Below are positions 1-5,450 of a DNA stretch of 6,505 nucleotides, in pieces; position 1 is the stretch's first letter; each line of letters opens with the position of its first letter. The stretch spans positions 1 to 6,505 of the forward strand of contig SKIG01000022.1 in the NCBI GenBank assembly GCA_007116535.1, given 5' to 3'. The notes below the pieces were generated by a model. The model was not told the DNA's origin. It did not search any database and saw only the letters and a program-made list of their open reading frames with translations. A program made the position numbers and the translations under genes. Origin of the DNA: Psychroflexus sp. Lineage in GTDB: Bacteria; Bacteroidota; Bacteroidia; Flavobacteriales; Flavobacteriaceae.

Positions 1-810
1 ATTATGGGGGAGTTTTACTTTGACGCTATCAATGGTTCGGTCAATTCTACTCAAGCAATGAATAATCCATTTGCAAGTAACGTTTCTATTGGACAGGGGA
101 GTTTTCTTGATAATCCAATTTTACAACAAACCATAACTGACACGCATTTTGATAATCCAAATCGAAAAGGAAGATTGACTACCTTTTTAGCAAGAATTGT
201 AGAGGAAACCGGCGAACGCGCTTTTGGAATTGCCGCAGATGAATTTGTTGCTATCTGTATTGATGAAGAAGGAATTGCACATGTATTTGGAGATTTTCCT
301 CAATTTGATGACATTGCTTATTTTGTACAAGTCAATTGCTTAGATGACTTTACGCCTGAAATTCTTCAGCCTAATACAAGCTTGACGTGGAATCGTTCTA
401 ATGAAGCATTAAAAGTATATCGAGTTCCCGGAAATAGCAATGGAAGCAATACATTTGATTTAAATACATGGGAAGAAGGAACAGGCGGAACGTGGGAAAA
501 TTGGTGGGTGAACAATGCAAATTTTAGTAGTCAATCAAGCTCCCCTATTGATTGTGAGACACTTTCTGTTGAAGATTTTGATGCGCCGCAAATTGCAATT
601 TTTCCGAATCCTACAACTAAGTTTGTACATTGGGAGGGAATTGATTTTTCAATTGAAAGAGCTTCAATTTATTCAGCTAACGGGAAGCTGATTTTAAGTA
701 GTAAACCAGGCACAAATTTTATAGACGTAGAAAGTTTACCTAATGGAATTTATTTTCTGAAGTTAAGGTCGGTAGGTCATGAAGAAACTTTTTCATTTAT
801 AAAGAGGTAA
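1..810 (+). CDS. Cyanophycinase-like S51 peptidase with T9SS sorting domain, C-terminal part (5' partial)
   Basis: This is the C-terminal part of a peptidase family S51 (cyanophycinase-type) serine hydrolase, whose relatives cut cyanophycin into beta-Asp-Arg dipeptides. Residues are numbered from the ATG at base 4. The block ITDTHFDNPNRKGRL (44-58) matches the family's 'DQHF..RgR..RL' signature, and H48 is the likely catalytic histidine. GIAADE (75-80) corresponds to the family's GIGIDE. The nucleophile serine (GTSAG motif) should lie only a few codons before base 1. The frame is open to the window edge and the motif is absent, so the ATG at base 4 is internal and the gene starts outside the window. 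Residues 197-268 form a Por-type T9SS type A sorting domain (IAIFPNPTT, LPNGIYFLKL), so the enzyme is presumably exported and released or surface-attached. A Trp/Asn/Gly-rich linker (about 155-180) precedes the domain. The gene converges on the EamA gene 23 bases away. Substrate is inferred; an isoaspartyl or other S51 peptidase is possible. Confidence 0.85.
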   Translation: MMGEFYFDAINGSVNSTQAMNNPFASNVSIGQGSFLDNPILQQTITDTHFDNPNRKGRLTTFLARIVEETGERAFGIAADEFVAICIDEEGIAHVFGDFPQFDDIAYFVQVNCLDDFTPEILQPNTSLTWNRSNEALKVYRVPGNSNGSNTFDLNTWEEGTGGTWENWWVNNANFSSQSSSPIDCETLSVEDFDAPQIAIFPNPTTKFVHWEGIDFSIERASIYSANGKLILSSKPGTNFIDVESLPNGIYFLKLRSVGHEETFSFIKR

Positions 811-833
811 GATTAAATTTTTACATTTACTTG

Positions 834-1733
834 CTATTCACCCAAAAATATCAAACAAATACTCAAAATAGCTAGTGCAATTCCTAGCTTGTTTTTGAAT
901 TTAAAATCTTCTTTAAACAAAACAATTCCAAGTAAGGTAGCTAAAATTACAATAGCCACATTGTTAACAATAAAAACGGCTGCGCTCGTTAGTATTTCTG
1001 ATTTCAAGGCTAGAATAAAAAAGTAAAAAGAAAAAAAGTTGGGTACGCCCAAAGCTATTCCTGCAAGTAAGGTTTTTTTAAAATTTGCGTTGTTATTAAG
1101 AACTTCTGTTTTTAAGAATTTTTGAATTACTTTAAACAATAATCCGCAACATCCCGCTGTAAGAAATACAAAAGCAGAAAAATTTGCCACTTCATTGTTA
1201 GGAATTAATTCTTCTTCTGCAAATTTGATGCTACTTTCTATGATACCACTTCCTAAAAACACCAACACAGGTAAAAGAAGGATAAATTTGTTGGAAGTGT
1301 CTAGTTGATTTAAGCTTGATGGTTTAGAATAGGAAATAAGAAAAACAGCAATCAATGCCAAAACAAAACCAATGAATTTAAACCATGTAAATTCTTCTCC
1401 ATAATAGAGAAATACAAACAAAACAGGAATAGACAAACTCATTTTACTAGCTACGGAAACAACTCCAACTCCATGCGAAGCAGTTGTTTTAGCCATAAGG
1501 TTAAAAACCAAAATAAACATCACACCTAAATACAAACTGAACCAAAACCAAGTTGCTTCGGTAGTGCTTGTTAACTCTGAAAGTGCGGTTTCAGTAAAAC
1601 CAATGCCAAGGATAAAAGCGACAAAATAGTTGACAATAATTACAGGTAAGATACTAATCTTAAAGATGCTGATGTACTTAAAAACTAAGTAAATACAACA
1701 GGAGGAAAGGATGCTTAGGAGTAGGAATATCAA
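834..1733 (-). CDS. EamA/DMT-superfamily 10-TM transporter
   Basis: This inner-membrane permease of the drug/metabolite transporter superfamily has 299 residues, the usual length. About ten hydrophobic segments are visible, near residues 2-22, 26-46, 61-81, 88-112, 117-135, 150-171, 186-204, 222-244, 251-274 and 284-299. They form two EamA repeats, each ending in the typical acidic-turn-plus-last-helix pattern (YYGEEFTWFKFIGFVLA at 111-127; LFKEDFKFKNKLGIALA at 272-288). The only plausible start is TTG at 1733, because an in-frame TAA lies 12 bases upstream and the next Met is residue 72, inside TM3. This TTG shares TTGA with the stop of the upstream HAD gene, which implies translational coupling. 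It is the last gene of the ribD-HAD-EamA operon. The substrate cannot be read from the sequence. DMT proteins include riboflavin permeases (RibN), so a flavin-related cargo is a guess from context only. Confidence 0.9.
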   Translation of the reverse strand: MIFLLLSILSSCCIYLVFKYISIFKISILPVIIVNYFVAFILGIGFTETALSELTSTTEATWFWFSLYLGVMFILVFNLMAKTTASHGVGVVSVASKMSLSIPVLFVFLYYGEEFTWFKFIGFVLALIAVFLISYSKPSSLNQLDTSNKFILLLPVLVFLGSGIIESSIKFAEEELIPNNEVANFSAFVFLTAGCCGLLFKVIQKFLKTEVLNNNANFKKTLLAGIALGVPNFFSFYFFILALKSEILTSAAVFIVNNVAIVILATLLGIVLFKEDFKFKNKLGIALAILSICLIFLGE

Positions 1734-2338
1734 ACTAAAACTTTATGAATAGCAAACAAATCAACTACATCTTCCATCCTAGGTTTGATGTTCCAAACTT
1801 GAATCCCTAGCTTAGCTGCGGCGTCTGTATTTTCTGTAGTGTCATCAATAAAAAGAACTTCCTCAGGCTTTCTATCGTGGTTGCGAAGTACAAACTCGTA
1901 AATATCCTTGTTTGGTTTACGCATTTCTATTTCATGAGAAAGATAAACCGCATCAAAACAGGCTTTGAATTCACTAAAAAACGGAATATGTTCTTCCACC
2001 CATTGAATGTGAAGCTCGTTAGTGTTGCTCAGCAAAATCAGCTGAAAAATATTTTCGTTTGCCAATTGTTGAAGGAAACTTAATTTATGTTTAGGAAAAT
2101 CTAATAAAATAGAATTCCATGCAGCAATAAAATCTTCTTCAGAAAGCTGTGGAAACTTTTCCGTGTAATATCCAATAAAATCTTTCGTAGGAATCAACCC
2201 CATTTCGTAGGCTTCATTTTTTTGCTTCATTTCAGCAGAAAATTCGCTAATTCCGTATTTTTCAAGGGCTACTTTAGTTGCCTGCTTGTCTAAATTCAAA
2301 AAAACATCTCCAAAATCAAAAACAATGGTCTTAATCAT
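1730..2338 (-). CDS. HAD-family phosphatase, YihX-like (subfamily IA)
   Basis: This is a soluble haloacid-dehalogenase-superfamily phosphatase of 202 residues, full length for the YihX group. All HAD motifs are present: motif I VFDFGDV with nucleophile D8; motif II LLSNTNELH with S104; motif III MRKPNKDIY with K141; motif IV VLFIDDTTENTDAA with D165 and D166 for Mg2+. The helical cap lies between motifs I and II (about residues 18-90). Motif I has Gly at the +2 position, where most phosphatases carry the general-acid Asp; from memory, E. coli YihX (alpha-D-glucose-1-phosphate phosphatase) also has Gly there (DLGNV), so this looks like a subgroup trait. The start is ATG at 2338. The gene lies 40 bases after the ribD stop and overlaps the EamA gene by 4 bases. 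Position directly after ribD makes it a candidate for the phosphatase step of riboflavin synthesis, but a sugar-phosphate phosphatase is equally compatible with the sequence. Confidence 0.92.
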   Translation of the reverse strand: MIKTIVFDFGDVFLNLDKQATKVALEKYGISEFSAEMKQKNEAYEMGLIPTKDFIGYYTEKFPQLSEEDFIAAWNSILLDFPKHKLSFLQQLANENIFQLILLSNTNELHIQWVEEHIPFFSEFKACFDAVYLSHEIEMRKPNKDIYEFVLRNHDRKPEEVLFIDDTTENTDAAAKLGIQVWNIKPRMEDVVDLFAIHKVLV

Positions 2339-2378
2339 TGATAAAATAGCTTAATGTGTTAGTAGTTATTTTTTCTTG
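2331..2378 (-). other. In-frame continuation of ribD after its stop (possible lost C-terminal tail)
   Basis: After the ribD TAA (2379-2381) the same frame stays open for 15 codons, reading QEKITTNTLSYFIND, and then meets TAA at 2331-2333. The pattern 'EKI..nTL.yf.nd' resembles the tail I would expect of Bacteroidota RibD proteins (recalled, not aligned). The distal stop would overlap the HAD ATG by 8 bases, a tight junction like the other two overlaps in this window. With this tail RibD would be about 350 residues. Either a point change created the early stop, or the read contains an error, or the match is chance. Confidence 0.5.
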
Positions 2379-3383
2379 TTATGTTGGCTTTCCTAAATTA
2401 GGAGCAAAAACGCCTTTTCCAAAAACTTTTTCACCTTCAAAAACTCGTGCTTCATCCCAAAGATTCGCTTCAATAAAGGTATCTAATGTTTGTTTTCCAC
2501 CTTCAATGAGTACAGATTGAATCTCGTGCTTCATCAAAACACGAATGATTTCTGATGCTACCGAATGTGAAAAATTTATGGGTTCAAAAATAATATTTTC
2601 AACTGAATTTGCTTCTACTTCATCGGAATGAATTAGAATTGTTTTTACACTTCTGTCAAATATTTTTGAAGATTTAGGCGAAATTAAATCTTTATCGATA
2701 ATCACCCGAATAGGGGAGTTGCCCATCCAAAGTCTAGTGTTAAGGGATGGATTGTCCGCCAAGACAGTATTGCTTCCCACCAAAATGGCTTGTTCTTGAC
2801 TTCGCATTTGATGAACTCGTTGAAGACTTTGCGGATTGCTAATCCATACGGGCTTCTTTTCTGTGTTTTCTGAATGATGCGCAAAAGGCGAAAGATAGCC
2901 ATCTGAAGATGTAGCCCATTTTAATAGTATATACGGTCTTTTTTTTAGGTGAAAACTTAAAAATCGTTTGTTAAGTTTAAAGCACTCGTCTTCTAGTACG
3001 CCAACTTTAACTTCGCAACCTGCTTGCAGAAGTTTTTGAATTCCTCTACCTGCTACTTGCTCAAACGGATCCACCATGCCAATAACCACCCGTTTAAGCT
3101 GATGTGCAATTAGCAATTCACTACAAGGAGGCGTCTTACCAAAGTGACTACACGGTTCTAAACTCACATAAATTGTGCTATCCTTTAGTAAACTTTTGTC
3201 TTTGACTGAATTGATAGCATTTACCTCGGCATGAGCTTCACCGGCTTTTTTGTGCCAACCTTCTCCAATTATTTGATTGTTGTGAACAATAACCGCCCCA
3301 ACTAACGGATTGGGATAGGTATTTCCTAAGCCAAATTTAGCAAGGCTTATACATCTAGAAAGGTATTTTTCGTCTATATTCAC
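2379..3383 (-). CDS. ribD: Bifunctional riboflavin biosynthesis deaminase/reductase RibD
   Basis: RibD deaminates 2,5-diamino-6-(5-phosphoribosylamino)-4-pyrimidinone and then reduces the ribosyl chain with NADPH, giving 5-amino-6-(5-phosphoribitylamino)uracil in the cytosolic riboflavin pathway. The N-terminal zinc deaminase domain (about 1-145) has TYPNPLVGAVIV (22-33), HAE with zinc ligand H51 and proton shuttle E53, and PCSHFGKTPPC with ligands C78 and C87. The reductase domain (about 149-334) has KWATSSDGYLS (155-165), AILVGSNTVLADNPSL (199-214) and IEGG (293-296). The start is GTG at 3383: the upstream in-frame TAA is only 15 bases away and no ATG lies between. The protein ends abruptly at residue 334 (APNLGKPT), about 15 residues earlier than the continuing frame suggests. 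It is the first gene of an operon with the HAD and EamA genes and is divergent from the GNAT gene across 25 bases. Confidence 0.97.
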   Translation of the reverse strand: MNIDEKYLSRCISLAKFGLGNTYPNPLVGAVIVHNNQIIGEGWHKKAGEAHAEVNAINSVKDKSLLKDSTIYVSLEPCSHFGKTPPCSELLIAHQLKRVVIGMVDPFEQVAGRGIQKLLQAGCEVKVGVLEDECFKLNKRFLSFHLKKRPYILLKWATSSDGYLSPFAHHSENTEKKPVWISNPQSLQRVHQMRSQEQAILVGSNTVLADNPSLNTRLWMGNSPIRVIIDKDLISPKSSKIFDRSVKTILIHSDEVEANSVENIIFEPINFSHSVASEIIRVLMKHEIQSVLIEGGKQTLDTFIEANLWDEARVFEGEKVFGKGVFAPNLGKPT

Positions 3384-3387
3384 GGCG

Positions 3388-3395
3388 CAAAAATA
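3388..3395 (-). promoter_or_regulatory. Candidate Bacteroidota -7 promoter element of ribD
   Basis: On the minus strand TATTTTTG matches the Bacteroidota -7 consensus TAnnTTTG and ends only 4 bases before the ribD GTG. A transcription start 5-8 bases downstream would fall on or just beside the GTG, so the mRNA would be leaderless or nearly so. No good TTTG -33 element is seen at the usual 17-23 base spacing; the nearest is a TTTC 15 bases away. The element sits in the 25-base gap between the divergent ribD and GNAT starts. Confidence 0.3.
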
Positions 3396-3408
3396 GAATT
3401 ATTAACTA

Positions 3409-3891
3409 ATGAAACCTCTTAAAATTATCCCTATTTCTCCTTCATACAACGAATCTATTGCAGAATTGATAAGAAGCGTTCTTGTGGAGTTAGGAGTACC
3501 AAAAGTAGGCACGGCTTATGAGGACAAAGCACTAGAGGCTTTGAGTGACTACTATTCCAAAGAAAATGAAGCTTATTTTTTGTTATTGAACGACGAAAAA
3601 TTAGTAGGAGGAGCAGGAATCGGTATTGCAGATGAATTCAATTACGTTGCTGAATTACAAAAAATGTATTTTCTTCCTGAAGTAAGAGGGAAGGGATGGG
3701 GTGAATTAATGATGAAGCATTGCCTAGATTTTGCAAAAGAAAAGTCATACAAACAAGTGTATATAGAAACCTTACCAACAATGAAAGCTGCACAAAAGCT
3801 TTACCAAAAATTTGGTTTTCGATACATTGACTATCGTATAGGAAATACAGGTCACTATTCGTGTGATGTATGGATGTTGAAAGATTTGTAG
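3409..3891 (+). CDS. GNAT-family N-acetyltransferase
   Basis: This is a single-domain, cytosolic GCN5-related N-acetyltransferase of 160 residues, a typical length for the family; it would transfer the acetyl group of acetyl-CoA to an amine. The core strand-loop-helix is clear: ELQKMYFLPEVRGKGWGELMMKH (82-104) contains the acetyl-CoA pyrophosphate-binding loop R/QxxGxG as RGKGWG (93-98). It is followed by YIETLPTMKAAQKLYQKFGF (118-137), the usual C-terminal 'A..lY.k.GF' helix. The end GNTGHYSCDVWMLKDL (145-160) is characteristic of a bacterial subgroup also found fused to MarR regulators. No such fusion is present here. The start is ATG at 3409, 25 bases from the divergent ribD start. The stop is only 6 bases from the ferredoxin stop on the other strand. 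The substrate cannot be deduced. Confidence 0.93.
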   Translation: MKPLKIIPISPSYNESIAELIRSVLVELGVPKVGTAYEDKALEALSDYYSKENEAYFLLLNDEKLVGGAGIGIADEFNYVAELQKMYFLPEVRGKGWGELMMKHCLDFAKEKSYKQVYIETLPTMKAAQKLYQKFGFRYIDYRIGNTGHYSCDVWMLKDL

Positions 3892-3897
3892 TTTTAA

Positions 3898-4131
3898 TCA
3901 ACTCTTACAATCATGGACTTTAATAATTTTAACAGGACAGACTTCTTTGCATTTAAGCGCATCCTCTCTAAAAAAGTCATTGGTTTTTAGATTTTGGTAG
4001 TCTCCTTTGTGAGTGGCGTGAAGAAGTACACTCTTTCCATCTTTTTTAGACATCCGAAATAATTCAGGAGCGATTTCTGCGCAATAGTTGCAACCAATGC
4101 ATTTTTTCTGTTGTAAACTTATCGAAATCAT
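3898..4131 (-). CDS. Mono-cluster [4Fe-4S] ferredoxin
   Basis: This is a small soluble electron carrier of 77 residues. CIGCNYCAEIAPELF (11-25) supplies the first three ligands C11, C14 and C17 (CxxCxxC). In dicluster ferredoxins a fourth Cys-Pro follows, but here that position is A21-P22, so the second cluster is lost. The fourth ligand is C65 in the C-terminal CKEVCPVKII (61-70). C61 and C75 are extra cysteines that are not needed for one cluster. The ATG at 4131 shares ATGA with the stop of the upstream U32 gene, so the two are almost certainly cotranscribed and translationally coupled. This suggests that the ferredoxin serves the U32 Fe-S enzyme, which is inference. It converges on the GNAT gene with a 6-base gap. 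Confidence 0.93.
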   Translation of the reverse strand: MISISLQQKKCIGCNYCAEIAPELFRMSKKDGKSVLLHATHKGDYQNLKTNDFFREDALKCKEVCPVKIIKVHDCKS

Positions 4132-5378
4132 TGCAATTCAGGATTCGGAATAAGCTTATACAATTTATCTGTAACGCGAATTCTTTCAGCTAATCGAAAC
4201 GTAATTTGGTCACCTTTTTTGCCTAAAAGAGCCGGTTTTCCATTCACGTACAATTCATCAATACTAGATTCTACAACACCCGTAGTTGGTCCTGTAATGA
4301 GAATTGAATCTCCTTTAGCTATGTGTTGCGCTTCTACTTCAAATTCAGCAATTTGAGTTTTTGGATAGTAATGTGTTCCCTTTGCAATGTAAATTTTCTT
4401 TTGTGTAGCCAATGAGCCACTTGTGTTATGCCAAGATCCCATCTCCTGACCAAGATAGTAACCACTCCAAAATCCACGGTTGTATACGCTTTTCAAATCC
4501 TCCATCCAAGTTTCGATGGCAGCTGTATTATAAGTGTTGTTTTCAATAGCATCAATAGCTTCTCGGTAAGCTTTGACAACGGTCTTTACATATTCGGGTG
4601 CTTTTCCGCGCCCTTCAATTTTCAATACCTTTACACCAGAATCTACAATTTTATCTAAAAAATCTATTGTACACAGGTCTTGTGGTGACATGATATACTC
4701 GTTGTCTATAAGTAGTTCATTTTGAGTTTCATTATCTATTACAGTGTAAGTTCTTCGGCAGTTTTGCATACAAGCACCACGGTTTGCAGAAGAATTTTGA
4801 CTGTGTAATGAAAGGTAACATTTTCCCGAAACAGCCATACATAAAGCACCATGTCCAAACAACTCGATTTCTATCAATCTTCCTGAAGGTCCTTTTATTT
4901 GTTCCTTTTCAATTGCTGTGGTGATTTTTTTGACTTGGTTCAAACTCAATTCACGACTAAGCACAATAACATCTGCAAAAAGTGCGTAAAATTTGACGGT
5001 TTCTATATTAGTGATATTTACTTGCGTAGAAATATGTACTTCCATCCCTGCCGAACGAGCGTATGAAATAACCGCTTGATCGGACGCAATGATTGCAGAA
5101 ATGTGTTGCTTTTTAGCTTCGTCTATTAGTTTTTTAACGATGGATAAGTCATGGTCATAAACAATGGTGTTTAGCGTTAAGTATGTTTTTACCTTATGTT
5201 GTGAGCAAAAAGCACTTATTTCTTTTAATTCACTAAGTTCAAAATTCATGCTTGCTCTCGCACGCATATTGAGCTGCTCTACTCCAAAATAAACACTGTC
5301 TGCTCCTGCATTCACCGCAGCACGTAAAGACTCCCAATTTCCTGCGGGCGCCATTAACTCCATTGTTTTTGTCTTCAT
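4128..5378 (-). CDS. Peptidase U32-family Fe-S protein, TrhP-like (probable tRNA U34 hydroxylation)
   Basis: Despite the name, characterised U32 members are mostly [4Fe-4S] enzymes for O2-independent hydroxylation: TrhP (tRNA ho5U34, prephenate-dependent), RlhA (23S rRNA ho5C) and UbiU/UbiV (ubiquinone). Numbered from the ATG at 5378 (416 residues), the protein opens with MELMAPAGNWESLRAAVNAG (6-25), the family's N-terminal block. ELFGHGALCMAVSGKCYLS (172-190) fits the U32 signature. C180, C187, C203 and C236 match the spacing of the UbiU cluster ligands, and C207 is extra. KIEGRGKAPEYV (253-264) is also conserved. A small beta-rich U32 C-terminal domain occupies about 327-405. Size and domain layout favour TrhP over RlhA (much longer) or UbiU/V (shorter). 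An in-frame ATG at 5408 and TTG at 5414 lie upstream, but the conserved block begins near the 5378 ATG and a -7-like box lies between them. It overlaps the ferredoxin gene by 4 bases. Confidence 0.93.
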   Translation of the reverse strand: MKTKTMELMAPAGNWESLRAAVNAGADSVYFGVEQLNMRARASMNFELSELKEISAFCSQHKVKTYLTLNTIVYDHDLSIVKKLIDEAKKQHISAIIASDQAVISYARSAGMEVHISTQVNITNIETVKFYALFADVIVLSRELSLNQVKKITTAIEKEQIKGPSGRLIEIELFGHGALCMAVSGKCYLSLHSQNSSANRGACMQNCRRTYTVIDNETQNELLIDNEYIMSPQDLCTIDFLDKIVDSGVKVLKIEGRGKAPEYVKTVVKAYREAIDAIENNTYNTAAIETWMEDLKSVYNRGFWSGYYLGQEMGSWHNTSGSLATQKKIYIAKGTHYYPKTQIAEFEVEAQHIAKGDSILITGPTTGVVESSIDELYVNGKPALLGKKGDQITFRLAERIRVTDKLYKLIPNPELQ

Positions 5379-5389
5379 TTTTTTGGAGA

Positions 5390-5397
5390 CAAAATTA
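5390..5397 (-). promoter_or_regulatory. Candidate -7 promoter element of the U32-ferredoxin operon
   Basis: The minus strand reads TAATTTTG, a full match to TAnnTTTG, ending 11 bases before the ATG at 5378. A start of transcription 5-8 bases downstream would give a leader of only a few bases. A TTG occurs 14 bases upstream of the box, closer than the usual 17-23, so the -33 element is not convincing. If real, it argues that the in-frame ATG at 5408 and TTG at 5414 are not used. Confidence 0.3.
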
Positions 5398-5409
5398 ATT
5401 TTATCCATG

Positions 5410-5433
5410 CACAAGGTGGATTTTATACTTGTG
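5410..5433. repeat. Interrupted inverted repeat CACAAG-N12-CTTGTG
   Basis: Perfect 6-base arms (5410-5415 and 5428-5433) flank a 12-base AT-rich spacer, in the gap between the TlpA-like gene and the U32 gene. It lies just upstream of the candidate U32 -7 box, where an operator or activator site could sit. As RNA it would be a weak hairpin with a large loop and no following U-run, so it is unlikely to be a terminator. Chance is a real possibility. Confidence 0.25.
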
Positions 5434-5450
5434 ATAAAAATCAGTAAACA

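Noticed and set aside
4..6. ATG at base 4 as the true start of the S51 gene
   Set aside because: The frame is open to the window edge and the conserved family sequence is already under way, with the catalytic serine missing; the Met is internal.
806..836. Possible bidirectional terminator between the convergent S51 and EamA genes
   Set aside because: Only a 4-base GTAA/TTAC pairing is visible in AT-rich sequence; no GC stem or clear U-run.
1877..2083. Plus-strand reading frame of 68 codons inside the HAD gene
   Set aside because: Lies antisense to a well-supported gene and has no recognisable motif; a shadow frame.
2702..2902. Second minus-strand frame of 66 codons inside ribD
   Set aside because: Fully inside ribD in another frame, with no motif or initiation context.
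811..3408. FMN riboswitch controlling ribD
   Set aside because: Only 25 bases lie upstream of ribD before the divergent gene, far too short for the conserved FMN aptamer, and no aptamer-like sequence was seen.
3638..3901. Minus-strand frame of 87 codons antisense to the GNAT gene
   Set aside because: The GNAT gene has clear family motifs; the antisense frame has none.
3885..3905. Terminator between the convergent GNAT and ferredoxin genes
   Set aside because: Only 6 bases separate the stops and no stem-loop is visible.
4428..4658. Plus-strand frame of 76 codons inside the U32 gene
   Set aside because: Antisense shadow of a conserved gene, with no supporting signal.
5409..5414. TTG at 5414 as the U32 start
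   Set aside because: A rare codon, upstream of two in-frame ATGs and of the probable promoter box; the conserved N-terminus begins after 5378.
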